Assembly (NCBI RefSeq): GCF_019219065.1
Contig: NZ_JAHUWK010000002.1
Coordinates: 124,001-188,000, forward strand
DNA length: 64,000 bases
DNA from: Duganella sp. sic0402
GTDB lineage: Bacteria; Pseudomonadota; Gammaproteobacteria; Burkholderiales; Burkholderiaceae_D
Direction: 5' to 3'
Shown here piece by piece: positions 52,485 through 62,891 of the stretch. The notes beneath the pieces were generated by a model. It ran no database searches. It worked only from the letters and a program-made list of their open reading frames with translations, and had not been told where the DNA came from. The translations under genes were made by a program, and so were the position numbers. Position 1 is the first letter of the stretch, and each line of letters begins with the position of its first letter.

Positions 52485-55042
52485 ACGCGGCCAGCGTCCT
52501 TGGGTTGCGACAGCAGCCGTGCCTCCAGTTGCTTCAGCTCGGTGATATTGATGAAGGTGACCACCACGCCGTCGATAACATTATCCACGGTACGGTAGGG
52601 ACGGATGCGCATGGTGTACCAGCCGCCGCTGTGCGTCTCGATCTGCTTTTCGCAGAACACCAGCGTGCGCAACACGTTCTGCGCGTCGGCCTCCAGGTCG
52701 GCGTATAGCAGGTCGTTGACAATGTCGCTCAGCGGGCGGTTAACGTCGCTGGGTATCAGCTTGTAAATCTGCGTGGTCTGGTCGGTGAAGCGGCGTATCC
52801 GCAGCGCGCTGTCGAGGAAGATAGTGGCCACGTCGGTGCTGTTGAGCAGATTCTTCATGTCGCCGTTGACCAGCGACAGGTCGTCCACCTTGGATTGCAG
52901 CTCGGCGTTGACGGTGTACAGCTCCTCGTTCAGCGACTGCATCTCTTCCTTGGAGGTGGTCAGTTCCTCATTGGTAGATTGCAGCTCCTCGTTGGTCGAT
53001 TGCAGTTCTTCGTTGGCCGACTTGAGCTCTTCACGCGACGCCTGCATCTCGTCGCGAACCGCCTGGATCTCCAGCCGCGCCTGCGCCAGCTGCTGTTCCA
53101 GCTCCAGCACATGCGGATTGCTGGAACGGCTGCGGCGCTTCTTCGGCGGCAGCGACGCAGTGGCAAAGGTCAGCAGCACCGTGCCGGGCAGCGGGCCGGT
53201 GTCAGGCATCGCTTCCGCCGTCAGGTCCAGCGCCTGCGCCGGCTTGCCGGTTTCGTCGCGCTGGATCAGGCCCTGCACCAAGATCACGCCGGATTCCTGG
53301 GTGGCGCGCTTGAGCAGCTCCGCCATCTCGTGGCGCAAGCCATCGCGCGCCATCGCATGGATATTCCAGTTGGCCTTGCCGGCCGCCGGCTCCAGGAAAG
53401 CGCCGGTGCGGCCGTGGATGTACAGGATGTCGCCATGGGCGTTAAGCAGCACGGCGGCCGGCGCGTGCTTCTTGAGCAGCTGCTGCTCGACCTGGTTTTG
53501 GAGATTACCGTTCATGGTGGAATTGTTCGGTTCAATGAGAATGGGCGCCGAAACGCTGCTGACCCGGGTGGGGAAATAATTGGCGACGCGGTTGATCGAT
53601 GCGTCCAGCCGCCGGTAGACACGGCCCGCGCCGGCCATCGGTGCAAACAGCTGGCTGAAATGGCCGGGCGTATCGGCGCTGCCCAGCATCAGCAGGCCGC
53701 CAGTGCGCAAGGCGTAATGGAACAGCGGTATTAATTGCTCCTGCAGCTTGGCGGTGAAATAAATCAGCAGGTTGCGGCAGCACAGGAGGTCCAGCTTGGT
53801 GAACGGCGGATCGGAAATCACATTCTGGCGCGCGAAGATGATGGTGTTGCGCACATCCTTGCGGATGCGGTAGCCACCCTTCTCCGCCGGCATGAAATAG
53901 CGCTGCAGCAGCCCCTCCGACACATCCGCCTCGATGTCAGCGCCAAACACGCCCTGGCGCGCCTGGTCGACCGCGTCATCATCCAGGTCGGTGGCGAAAA
54001 TCTGCAAGGCGTAACGCGCCTTGGGACGCAGCTTTTCCAGCACTTCGTTGAACGCGATCGCCAGCGAGTACGCTTCCTCGCCGGTGGAACAGGCGGCCAC
54101 CCAGGCCTTGAAGGTGGCGCCCTCCGGATGGGCGGCGATCAGTTGCGGCAGCGCGCTGCCCATCAGGTATTCCCACACCTTGGGATCGCGGAAGAAGTTG
54201 GTGACGCCGATCAGCAGTTCCTTGAACAGCAGCTCCACCTCGGCCGGGTGGCTGCGCATGAAACAGACATAGTCGGCCAGCGAGGCGCACTGGCGCAACT
54301 TCATGCGGCGGTCGATGCGGCGCAATACCGTGCTGAGTTTATAGTCGGAGAAGTTGGCGCCGGTCTGCTTGAGCAGCAACTGGAACAGCTGCTGCAAGCC
54401 GTCGCGCTGAAGCACCGCCTGTTCCGGCACGCCGGATTGCTGGGTGCTCCACCACGCGACGATGCGTGCCGCCATTTGCCCCGGCAGCTCGACAATATCC
54501 ACCGCGCGCGCGGCGATGGCGGCGGCAGGCATCGGATCGAAGCGCGCCGTGGATGGCAATTGCGCCAGCGTCAGGCCGCCATTGTCGCGGATCGCCTTCA
54601 GGCCCAGCGCACCATCCGCTCCCATGCCCGAGAATACGACGCCGACCGCCACATCGCGGCTGTGCGCGGCCAGCGAGCGAAAAAAAATATCGATGGGAAG
54701 ATGGCGTCCGCGCCGTTCGTCGGCCGGGCGCACGCTGAAATGATCGTGCTCGATGCGCATGTCGTTATGCGGCTGCACCACGTAGACCTGGTTGGCGCGC
54801 AGCGGCATGCCGTCTTCCACTTCCAGCACGTTCATGCCAGTCACCCGTTTCAGCAGCTCGGGCAGCATGCATTTGTGTACCGGGTCCAGATGCTGCACCA
54901 CCACGTAGGCGAAGCCGCCGTCGGGCGGTACGCTGGCCAGGAATTCACAGATCGGGTCCAGCCCGCCCGCAGAAGCGCCGATGCCCACGATGGGCATCGG
55001 CGTTGCGGCTGCAACAGTGGCGGTGGCGCTAGTTTTGATCAT
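52481..55042 (-). CDS. CheB-CheR-PAS hybrid signalling protein
   Basis: The 853-residue protein joins a CheB methylesterase domain (about 15-195; catalytic Ser24 in GIGASAGG, His51 in VVQHLDP, Asp143 in SGMGADG) to a CheR methyltransferase domain (about 205-475; SAM motif AACSTGEEAYSLAIAF). A long coiled coil (about 640-735) and a C-terminal PAS domain (about 740-845) follow. There is no CheB receiver domain. Such hybrids act outside the core chemotaxis pathway and are often coupled to sensor kinases. The start overlaps nothing upstream; the stop overlaps the kinase start by 4 bases. Confidence 0.92.
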   Translation of the reverse strand: MIKTSATATVAAATPMPIVGIGASAGGLDPICEFLASVPPDGGFAYVVVQHLDPVHKCMLPELLKRVTGMNVLEVEDGMPLRANQVYVVQPHNDMRIEHDHFSVRPADERRGRHLPIDIFFRSLAAHSRDVAVGVVFSGMGADGALGLKAIRDNGGLTLAQLPSTARFDPMPAAAIAARAVDIVELPGQMAARIVAWWSTQQSGVPEQAVLQRDGLQQLFQLLLKQTGANFSDYKLSTVLRRIDRRMKLRQCASLADYVCFMRSHPAEVELLFKELLIGVTNFFRDPKVWEYLMGSALPQLIAAHPEGATFKAWVAACSTGEEAYSLAIAFNEVLEKLRPKARYALQIFATDLDDDAVDQARQGVFGADIEADVSEGLLQRYFMPAEKGGYRIRKDVRNTIIFARQNVISDPPFTKLDLLCCRNLLIYFTAKLQEQLIPLFHYALRTGGLLMLGSADTPGHFSQLFAPMAGAGRVYRRLDASINRVANYFPTRVSSVSAPILIEPNNSTMNGNLQNQVEQQLLKKHAPAAVLLNAHGDILYIHGRTGAFLEPAAGKANWNIHAMARDGLRHEMAELLKRATQESGVILVQGLIQRDETGKPAQALDLTAEAMPDTGPLPGTVLLTFATASLPPKKRRSRSSNPHVLELEQQLAQARLEIQAVRDEMQASREELKSANEELQSTNEELQSTNEELTTSKEEMQSLNEELYTVNAELQSKVDDLSLVNGDMKNLLNSTDVATIFLDSALRIRRFTDQTTQIYKLIPSDVNRPLSDIVNDLLYADLEADAQNVLRTLVFCEKQIETHSGGWYTMRIRPYRTVDNVIDGVVVTFINITELKQLEARLLSQPKDAGRV
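52959..53022. repeat. Near-identical 21-base repeats in the CheB-CheR coiled coil
   Basis: Three tandem 21-22-base units encode repeats of the type ELQSTNE within the coiled coil. They are coding repeats, one heptad each, typical of CheB-CheR hybrids. Confidence 0.6.
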
Positions 55043-55084
55043 CGAGGCATTTTATCAACCTTGCCAGATGATTATACAACAGAG

Positions 55085-56518
55085 CTATTCGGCGGCTGCG
55101 TGCCAGCCGCCGCCCAGCGACTGAATCAGGGCAATGGCGGTGGTCTGGCGGTCGGCCTGTGCCTGCACCAACGAACGGCGCGCGTTGAGCGCGGTCTGCT
55201 GCGCGGTCACCACGTCGCTGTAGCTGACCTGGCCGGCGCGGTAGCGGTTCAGCATCTGCACCTCGACCTGGTCGGCCGCTTCCGACGCCGCCTTGCGCAG
55301 ATCCTGCTGCTGCGCCAGCGTACGGGTGGCGGCCAGCTGGTTCTCGACATCGGCAAACGCAGTCAGCACGGTCTGCCGATAGTTGGCGATGGCCTGGTCG
55401 CGCGCCGCCTCGGCGCCGCTGACGCGGGCCTTGATGGCACCGGCGTCAAACAGCGTCTGCGCCGCCGTCAGGCCCAGCGACCACAGATTGTTGGAGGCGT
55501 TGAACAAGCCGCCGGTGGACGAAGAGCCGTAACCATAGGAACCGGTCAGGTTCAGGCTCGGGAAGTAGGCGCTGCGCGCGATGCCGATGTTCTGGTTGGC
55601 GGCGGCGACGCGGCGCTCGGCGGCAGCGATATCCGGGCGGCGTTGCAGCAGCGTCGATGGGACGCCGGCCGGAATATCCGGCACCGTCACTTTCCAGCCG
55701 GCCGGCGCCAGCGTGAAGTCGCCGGCCGGCTTGCCCAGCAGGACCGCGATCGCGTGTTCATAGTTGGCGCGCTGGCGCACCAGCGTGATCTGGTCGATGC
55801 GCGCGCTGGCCAGCTGCGTCTGCGCTTGCAGCAGGTCTGACTTGGCAGTGATGCCGGCGTCGAAGCGGTTCTGGGTAATTTGCAGCACCCGCTCATAGCC
55901 TTCCACCGTGGCGTCCAGCAGCGCTTTCTCGGCATCGGTCTGGCGCAGCGAGAAGTAGTTGGTGGCCAGCTCGCCTTGCGCCGACAGGCGTGCGGCGGCC
56001 AGGTCGGCGGCGCTGGCCTGCAGGCTGGCATTGGCGTTGCCGACACCGGCGCGCAGCTTGCCCCACACATCCGGCTCCCAGCTGGCGCCGATATTGGTGC
56101 GGTACTGGTTGGCGGTCTGGGTGTTATCGCCGCCACCGGAGCGGGTGGCACTGCCGTTCAGCGCCACCGACGGGAACAGCGACGCGCGCTGTTCGGCCAC
56201 CAGCGCCCTCGCCTGCGCATAGGATGCGACTGCGGCGGCGACGTTCTGGTTATTCACCTCGATGCTGTCGGCCATCTGGTTCAGCAGCGGATCGCCGAAC
56301 AGCTGCCACCAAGGGCCGCGTTCCAGCGTGTCGGCCGGCGCGGCGGCAGTCCAGCCGGCGGCCACCTTGTCAGCGTCGCTCGGGGTTTCCTTGTAGGCCG
56401 ATGGCGCCGCCGTTTCCGGCACTTTGTAGGCAGGCGCGACCGAGCAGCCGGCCAGCAGCGCCGACGCCACGGCCAGCGCGATCAGGGAGTAACGGGGAGA
56501 GAATGCGTGTTTGCTCAT
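55085..56518 (-). CDS. TolC/NodT-family outer-membrane efflux lipoprotein
   Basis: The 477-residue protein has a lipoprotein signal (ALAVASALLAGCS) and two outer-membrane efflux protein repeats (about 70-270 and 290-470), with the NodT-type SYFPSLNLTGSYG and RYRAGQVSYSDVVTAQQ features. It forms the outer-membrane channel of a tripartite RND pump. It is the last gene of the operon, and its start overlaps the pump gene by 4 bases. Confidence 0.93.
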   Translation of the reverse strand: MSKHAFSPRYSLIALAVASALLAGCSVAPAYKVPETAAPSAYKETPSDADKVAAGWTAAAPADTLERGPWWQLFGDPLLNQMADSIEVNNQNVAAAVASYAQARALVAEQRASLFPSVALNGSATRSGGGDNTQTANQYRTNIGASWEPDVWGKLRAGVGNANASLQASAADLAAARLSAQGELATNYFSLRQTDAEKALLDATVEGYERVLQITQNRFDAGITAKSDLLQAQTQLASARIDQITLVRQRANYEHAIAVLLGKPAGDFTLAPAGWKVTVPDIPAGVPSTLLQRRPDIAAAERRVAAANQNIGIARSAYFPSLNLTGSYGYGSSSTGGLFNASNNLWSLGLTAAQTLFDAGAIKARVSGAEAARDQAIANYRQTVLTAFADVENQLAATRTLAQQQDLRKAASEAADQVEVQMLNRYRAGQVSYSDVVTAQQTALNARRSLVQAQADRQTTAIALIQSLGGGWHAAAE

Positions 56519-59500
56519 GATGTAATGGGCGATTCGTCGCCATGGATGCGGCTTAGTTGTTGTTCGGACGGGCCGCGGCGGCGCAGCTTGTCCATCAGGA
56601 TGTAGACCACCGGCGTGGTTAACAGCGTCAGCATCTGGCTGGCGATCAGCCCGCCGATGATGGCCACGCCCAGCGGCTGGCGCAGCTCCGAGCCTTCGCC
56701 GAAACCGATCGCCAGCGGCAGCGCGCCCAGCGCCGCAGCCAGGGTGGTCATCAAAATCGGGCGGAAGCGCAGCAGACAGGCTTCGCGCACCGCTTCCAGC
56801 GGCGACAGGCCGCGCGAGCGCTCGGCTTCCAGCGCGAAGTCGATGATCATGATGGCGTTTTTCTTGACGATGCCGATCAGCAGGAAGATGCCGATCAGCG
56901 CAATGGTCGAGAACTCCATCTTGAACACCAGCAGCGCCAGCACCGCGCCGACGCCGGCCGACGGCAGCGTGGTCAGTACCGTCACCGGGTGCACCAGGCT
57001 TTCGTACAGGATGCCGAGCACGATGTAGATCACCACAATCGCGGCCAGGATCAGCAGCGGCAAGGACTTGTTGCTGTCCTGCGCCTGCTTGGCCGAACCG
57101 GCGAAACTGCCGCGCACATTGTTCGGCATGGCGATTTCCGCCTCGGCCTCGGCGATGGCCGCCGCCGCGTCGGAAAGGCTGTGGCCTTCCGCCAGATTGA
57201 AGGCGATGGTGGTGGCCAGCTCGCCATCCTGGTGGTTGATCGAGGTCGCCGCCGAGCTTTCGGCAAAGCGCGCCACTGTCGACAAGGGCACCATGGTGGT
57301 GGTGCTGGTGCTCAGCGCCGAACCGGACGACGCATCCTTGACCGCCGGCGCGGCCACATTGGCCGCCGTGGCGGTGGTCGTGGTCGCGCCGCTGGACGAG
57401 GTGGTCGTGGTGGTAACCGTCGGCGCACCGCTTGGATTGGCGGCGCTAGGCGACGGCAAGCCCTTGGACGGCACGTACACGTCGTTCAGCGCGTTCGGGC
57501 TGCGGGCATATTCGCGTGGCACTTCCATGATGACGTGATACTGGTTCAGCTCATCGTAAATGGTCGCCACCTGGCGCTGGCCAAAGCTGTTGTACAAGGC
57601 GCTATCGATGTCCTTGGTCGAGATGCCGAGGCGCGAGGCGCTGTCCTTATCGATGGTGACAAAGGTTTCGACGCCATTGTCGGCCTGGTCGGAATCCACG
57701 TCGATCAGCGCTTTCTGCGTTTTCATCGCGTCAGCCAGCCGCGCCGCCCACTTCTTCAGGTCCGCCTGGCTGTCGGACTTCAGCGTGTACTGATAGTTGG
57801 CGTTGGCCGAACGGCCGCCCGAACGCAAGTCCTGCACCGGGTTGAGGAACAGGCTGACGCCCGTCACCTTGGCCAGCTTGGGCCGCAGCCGCGCGATCAC
57901 CGCCTGGCCAGCCACGTCGCGCTGGCCGGCCGGCTTCAGGTTGATGAACATGAAGCCGCCGCCGGCGCGACGGCCGCCGGTAAAGCCAACCACCGTGTCC
58001 ACCGCCGGATCGTCCTTGATGATGTTCACCAGCTGGCGCAGCTTGCCCTGCATGGCCTGGAAGGAGATGCTCTGATCGGCGCGGATACCGCCGCTGATCT
58101 GGCCCGTGTCCTGCTGCGGGAAGCCGCCTTTGGGAATGGCCGCGAACAGGTAGAAATTCAGGCCGATGACAAACACCAGGCTGACCATCACCAGCCACAC
58201 GCTGTGCAGCGCCCAGTCCAGCGCATGCTCGTAACCCTTGAGAATGGCGTCGAAGCCACGCTCGAAGAAACGCGCCACGCGGCCCGGCGGCTTGGCCTGG
58301 TGGCCGCCCGGCGTCAGCAGCCAGGCGCACATCATCGGCGTCGTGGTCAGCGAGATCACCAGCGAAATCATCACCGCCGCCGACAGCGTAATTGCAAACT
58401 CTTTGAACAGCGCGCCGAACTGGCCGCCCATGAACAGCAGCGGAATGAACACCGCGATCAGCGACAAGCTGATCGACAGCACGGTGAAGCCAACTTCGCG
58501 CGCGCCCAGCAGCGCCGCCTCGAAGCGGTCCATGCCGGCCTCGATGTGGCGGGTGGTGTTTTCCAGCACCACGATGGCGTCATCGACCACGAAGCCGGTG
58601 GCCACGGTCAGCGCCATCAGCGACAGGTTGTTCAGGCTGAAGCCCAGCAAATACATGACGCCGAAGGTGCCCAGCAGCGATACCACCGTTGCCACGGTTG
58701 GCACGATGGTGGCGCGCACGTTGCGCAGGAAGACGCTGACCACCAGCACCACCAGCAGGATGGAGATAATCAGTGTGACTTCGATTTCATGCAGCGACGA
58801 GCGGATCGAGTTGGTGCTGTCGCTGGCCACCTGGATTTTCACGTCCGGCGGCAGCTGCGCCTGCAGCATCGGCAATTGCGCGCGCACGCTGTCCACCGTC
58901 TCGATGACATTGGCGCCGGCCTGGGAGCGCAGCAGCACAATAATCGCCGGCTCGCCGTTGAACAGGCCCAGATTGTTCTGGTCCTCGACGCCATCCACCA
59001 CCTCGGCCACGTCCTTCAGCCGGATCGGCGTGTCGTTGCGCACACCGACAATCAGGTTTTGATAGTCAGCGGCGCTGCGGCCGCCCACGGCGTTGGCCGA
59101 TTCGGTATAAATCTGCAAGCGGCGGCCATTGCCCTGAATCGCGCCGCGCGGCCGGTTGGCGTTGGCAGCCTGGATGGCGGCGCGCACGTCCTCCATCGAC
59201 AGGCCCTGCTGGTTCAGTGCATACGGATTCAATTCCACCCGCACCGCCGGCAGCGAACTGCCGCCCAGCTCCACGTCGCCGACGCCGGTCACCTGTGACA
59301 GGCGTTGCAGCACGATGTTGGACACCGAATCATAGATCTGGCCCGGCGTGCGGGTCTTGGACGTCAGCGCCAGAATGATGGCCGGCGAGCCGGAGGTATT
59401 GGCCTTGCGGTAGGTCGGATTGCTGCGCAGCGTGGCCGGCAAGTCGACGCGGCTGGCGTTGATCGCCGCCTGCACTTCGCGCGCCACCGAATCCACATTG

Positions 59501-59796
59501 CGGTTCAGGTCAAACTGCAGCGTGACGTTGGCGGTGCTGGTGCTCGACTGCGAGGTCATCTCGTTGACACCTGCGATGGTGCCCAGGTGGCGCTCCAGCG
59601 GCGTGGCCACGCTGGTGGCCATGGTAGATGGGCTGGCGCCCGGCACGGTGGCGTTCACCGAAATGATCGGGAAATCTACCTGCGGCAGCGGCGCCACCGG
59701 CAGCACGAAGAACGCGCCGATGCCGGCCAGCGCCACGCCCACCGTCAGCAGGACGGTGGCAATCGGGCGCTTGACGAATGGCGAAGACAGGTTCAC
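56515..59796 (-). CDS. mdtC: RND multidrug efflux pump subunit (MdtC-like) with Thr/Ser-rich insertion
   Basis: The 1093-residue protein has the RND layout of twelve helices and two large periplasmic loops. The proton-relay acidic pair lies in VATGFVVDDAIVVLENTTRH and the first loop carries FPIISVNATVPGASPSTM. Family proteins of this type are about 1025-1040 residues. The excess comes from a low-complexity insertion at about residues 779-833, between NDVYVPSKG and TMVPLSTVARF, in the second periplasmic loop. It is composed mainly of Thr, Ser, Ala and Val. With the MdtB-like partner it should form a heterotrimeric drug pump. It overlaps both neighbours by 4 bases. Confidence 0.92.
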   Translation of the reverse strand: MNLSSPFVKRPIATVLLTVGVALAGIGAFFVLPVAPLPQVDFPIISVNATVPGASPSTMATSVATPLERHLGTIAGVNEMTSQSSTSTANVTLQFDLNRNVDSVAREVQAAINASRVDLPATLRSNPTYRKANTSGSPAIILALTSKTRTPGQIYDSVSNIVLQRLSQVTGVGDVELGGSSLPAVRVELNPYALNQQGLSMEDVRAAIQAANANRPRGAIQGNGRRLQIYTESANAVGGRSAADYQNLIVGVRNDTPIRLKDVAEVVDGVEDQNNLGLFNGEPAIIVLLRSQAGANVIETVDSVRAQLPMLQAQLPPDVKIQVASDSTNSIRSSLHEIEVTLIISILLVVLVVSVFLRNVRATIVPTVATVVSLLGTFGVMYLLGFSLNNLSLMALTVATGFVVDDAIVVLENTTRHIEAGMDRFEAALLGAREVGFTVLSISLSLIAVFIPLLFMGGQFGALFKEFAITLSAAVMISLVISLTTTPMMCAWLLTPGGHQAKPPGRVARFFERGFDAILKGYEHALDWALHSVWLVMVSLVFVIGLNFYLFAAIPKGGFPQQDTGQISGGIRADQSISFQAMQGKLRQLVNIIKDDPAVDTVVGFTGGRRAGGGFMFINLKPAGQRDVAGQAVIARLRPKLAKVTGVSLFLNPVQDLRSGGRSANANYQYTLKSDSQADLKKWAARLADAMKTQKALIDVDSDQADNGVETFVTIDKDSASRLGISTKDIDSALYNSFGQRQVATIYDELNQYHVIMEVPREYARSPNALNDVYVPSKGLPSPSAANPSGAPTVTTTTTSSSGATTTTATAANVAAPAVKDASSGSALSTSTTTMVPLSTVARFAESSAATSINHQDGELATTIAFNLAEGHSLSDAAAAIAEAEAEIAMPNNVRGSFAGSAKQAQDSNKSLPLLILAAIVVIYIVLGILYESLVHPVTVLTTLPSAGVGAVLALLVFKMEFSTIALIGIFLLIGIVKKNAIMIIDFALEAERSRGLSPLEAVREACLLRFRPILMTTLAAALGALPLAIGFGEGSELRQPLGVAIIGGLIASQMLTLLTTPVVYILMDKLRRRGPSEQQLSRIHGDESPITS

Positions 59797-62700
59797 GCGA
59801 CACCGCCTTCAGCTTGCGGCCGGCGCTCGCCGCGCAGGCGGCGCGCCAGACTGTCGAAGCCCAGATAAATCACCGGCGTGGTGTACAGCGTCAGCAACTG
59901 GCTGACAATCAGGCCGCCAAAGATGGCCAGGCCCAATGGGCGGCGCAGCTCCGAACCCTCGCCCCAGCCGAGCATCAGCGGCACGGCGGCAAACAGCGCC
60001 GCCAGCGTCGTCATCAGGATCGGGCGGAAACGCAGCAGCGCCGCCTGGTGGATCGCCTCGCGCGGCGGCTTGCCCTCGTCGCGCTCCGCCTCGATGGCGA
60101 AATCGATCATCATGATGGCGTTCTTCTTGACGATGCCGATCAGCAGAATGATGCCGATAATGCCGATTACGCCCAGGTCCTGGCCGGAGATCCACAGCGC
60201 CAGCAAGGCGCCGACGCCGGCCGAAGGCAGCGTCGACAAAATGGTCAGCGGGTGGATATAGCTTTCATACAGCACGCCCAGCACGATGTAGACGCAGACC
60301 ACGGCGGCCAGGATCAGCCACAGCTGGTTGTCCAGCGACTTCTGGTAAGCGCCGGAGGCGCCGAGGAAGGTCAGCGTGACTGCGGCCGGCACATGGATCT
60401 CGGCGGCGGCCTGCTTGATGCTGTCCACAGCGGTGCCGAGCGAGACGCCAGGCGCAGTGTCGAAGCCCAGCGTGGTGGCCGGATACTGCGCGACGTGGGT
60501 GATCTGCAATGGCGCCTGGCGTTCGGTCACGCTGGCCACCGCCGACAGCGGCGTGGCCTTGCCGGAGCCGGTCTTCAGTTGCAGGTTGCCCAGGTCGGCA
60601 GGCGTGGTAATGTCGTCGCGGCGCGCTTCCAGGATCACGCGGTACTGGTTGGTTTCGGTGAAGATGGTCGACACGATGCGCTGACCGAAGGCGCTGTACA
60701 GCGCATCGTCAATCGAGGCGGCGGTGACCGACAGGCGCGAGGCAGTGTCGCGGTCAACGCTGACATAGGCCGCAGCGGCGCTGGCGCCCACGTCCGACAC
60801 CACGTTGCGCAGCTGGTTCTTGGTACGCATCTGGGTGGCCAGCTTGGACGCCCATTCGTTGACGGTGGCGTTGTCTGCTCCCTCCACCGATACGCGGAAC
60901 TGGGTCGGGCCGGTTTCCGCGTCGATGGTCAAGTCCTGGGTCGGTTGCAAATACAGCGTCAGACCGGCGATATCGGCCACACGGCTGCGCAGGCGGTCCA
61001 TGGTTTCCTGCTGGTTGCTGCGCCCTTCCTGCTTCAGGTTAATCAGCATGCTACCGGTATGCAGCATGGTGTTGTTGGCCGCGTCCACGCCCACCACGGA
61101 GCTGAGGTTTTCCACGCCAGGATCATCCAGAATGACCTTGGCCGCCTGCTGCTGCAACTCCGCCATCTTCTGATAGGAGACGGCCTTGCCGGTTTCCAGG
61201 CGCGCTTGCAGCTGCCCAGTGTTCTGGGTCGGGAACAGGCCTTTCGGTATCACCACATACAGCAGCGCCGTCAACAGCAAGGTGCCCAGCGCCACCAGCA
61301 GCGTCAGGCCGCTATGCCGGATTACCCAGGTCAGCGACTTGTCGTAATGGCTGATAACCCAGTCAAAAAACTGCTGGAAGCGCAGAGCGAAGCGGCTAGG
61401 CTGTTCCTCGCCGTGCGGCTTCAGCCAGCGCGCCGACATCATCGGCACCAGCGTCAGCGACACCACGGCGGAGATCAGGATGGTGATCGCCAGCGAGATC
61501 GCGAATTCGCGAAACAAGCGCCCCACAACGTCGCCCATGAACAGCAGCGGTATCAGCACTGCGATCAGCGACACGGTCAGCGAGATGATGGTGAAGCCGA
61601 TCTGCTTGGCGCCCTTCAGCGCCGCGGCCATTGGCGTTTCGCCCTCTTCGATGTAGCGCGCGATATTTTCGATCATGACGATGGCGTCATCGACCACAAA
61701 ACCGGTGGCGATGGTCAGCGCCATCAGCGATAGATTGTTCAGGCTATAGCCGAGCAAATACATCACGCCGCAAGTACCGATCAGCGAAATCGGCACCGAC
61801 AGGCTGGCAATCACGGTCGCGCGCAGGCTGTGCAGGAAGGCGAAAATCACCAGCACCACCAGCACCACCGCCAGCACCAGTTCCATCTCGACGTGTTCCA
61901 CCGAGGCGCGGATGCCCTTGGTGCGGTCGCTCAGCACTTCGACATGCATGGCGCCCGGCAGGCCGGCTTGCAGCTCCGGCAGGCGCGCCTTGATCGCATC
62001 TACCGTGGCGATGACGTTGGCGCCCGGCTGGCGCTGCACATTGAGGATGATCGCCTGCTTGGTATTGGCCCAGGCGCCCAGCTCCACGTTCTCGGCGCTG
62101 TCCACCACCTGCGCCACGTCGTTCAGGCGTACCGGCGCACCGTTCTTGTAGGTCAGGATCAGTTCCTTGTAATCCTTGGCGGTCACCAGCTGGTCATTGG
62201 CGTTGATGGTGTAGGCACGGCTCGGACCGTCGAAACTGCCCTTGGCGCCGTTGGAATTGGCGGCGGTGATCGCAGTGCGCAGCGTGTCCAGCCCCAGGCC
62301 ATACGATGCCAGCGCGTTGGTGTCGGCCTGTATCCGCACCGCCGGCCGCTGGCCACCGCTGAGCGTGACCAGGCCGACGCCGGACACCTGGCTGATCTTC
62401 AAGGCCAGGCGGGTGTTGACGATGTTCTGCACTTCGGTCAGCGGCATGGTGTCGGAGGTGATCGCCAGCGTCAGCACCGGCGCGTCGGCCGGATTGACCT
62501 TGGCGTACACCGGCGGTGCCGGCAGGTCGGTCGGCAACAGCGAGGAGCCGGCGTTGATCGCGGCCTGCACTTCCTGCTCGGCCACGTCCAGCGACTGGCC
62601 CAGGCCGAATTGCAGCGTGATGATGGAGACGCCGGACGCGCTGGTGGAGCTCATGCGCGACAGGCCGGCCATCGCGCCGAACTGGCGCTCCAGCGGCGCG

Positions 62701-62891
62701 GTCACGGTCTGCGCCATCACTTCAGGACTACCGCCCGGGTACAGCGTCTGCACCTGGATGGTCGGGAAGTCCACCTGCGGCAGCGCCGACAGCGGCAGGA
62801 ACCGGAAACCTACGATACCCGCCAGGACGATCGCCAGCATCAGCAGCGAAGTCGCTACCGGACGCTGGATGAAGGGTGCGGATGGACTCAT
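59793..62891 (-). CDS. mdtB: RND multidrug efflux pump subunit (MdtB-like)
   Basis: The 1032-residue protein is a standard-length RND pump. It starts MSPSAPFIQRPVATSLLMLA and has FPTIQVQTLYPGGSPEVMAQ after the first helix, the acidic pair in IATGFVVDDAIVMIEN, and a second helix bundle ending near LTLYTTPVIYLGFD. It resembles MdtB and precedes an MdtC-like subunit, as in mdtABC operons. Both ends overlap adjoining genes by 4 bases. Confidence 0.93.
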   Translation of the reverse strand: MSPSAPFIQRPVATSLLMLAIVLAGIVGFRFLPLSALPQVDFPTIQVQTLYPGGSPEVMAQTVTAPLERQFGAMAGLSRMSSTSASGVSIITLQFGLGQSLDVAEQEVQAAINAGSSLLPTDLPAPPVYAKVNPADAPVLTLAITSDTMPLTEVQNIVNTRLALKISQVSGVGLVTLSGGQRPAVRIQADTNALASYGLGLDTLRTAITAANSNGAKGSFDGPSRAYTINANDQLVTAKDYKELILTYKNGAPVRLNDVAQVVDSAENVELGAWANTKQAIILNVQRQPGANVIATVDAIKARLPELQAGLPGAMHVEVLSDRTKGIRASVEHVEMELVLAVVLVVLVIFAFLHSLRATVIASLSVPISLIGTCGVMYLLGYSLNNLSLMALTIATGFVVDDAIVMIENIARYIEEGETPMAAALKGAKQIGFTIISLTVSLIAVLIPLLFMGDVVGRLFREFAISLAITILISAVVSLTLVPMMSARWLKPHGEEQPSRFALRFQQFFDWVISHYDKSLTWVIRHSGLTLLVALGTLLLTALLYVVIPKGLFPTQNTGQLQARLETGKAVSYQKMAELQQQAAKVILDDPGVENLSSVVGVDAANNTMLHTGSMLINLKQEGRSNQQETMDRLRSRVADIAGLTLYLQPTQDLTIDAETGPTQFRVSVEGADNATVNEWASKLATQMRTKNQLRNVVSDVGASAAAAYVSVDRDTASRLSVTAASIDDALYSAFGQRIVSTIFTETNQYRVILEARRDDITTPADLGNLQLKTGSGKATPLSAVASVTERQAPLQITHVAQYPATTLGFDTAPGVSLGTAVDSIKQAAAEIHVPAAVTLTFLGASGAYQKSLDNQLWLILAAVVCVYIVLGVLYESYIHPLTILSTLPSAGVGALLALWISGQDLGVIGIIGIILLIGIVKKNAIMMIDFAIEAERDEGKPPREAIHQAALLRFRPILMTTLAALFAAVPLMLGWGEGSELRRPLGLAIFGGLIVSQLLTLYTTPVIYLGFDSLARRLRGERRPQAEGGVA

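Noticed and set aside
52959..53022. CRISPR-like repeat array
   Set aside because: The repeats are in-frame heptads of a coiled coil in the CheB-CheR hybrid, with no spacers.
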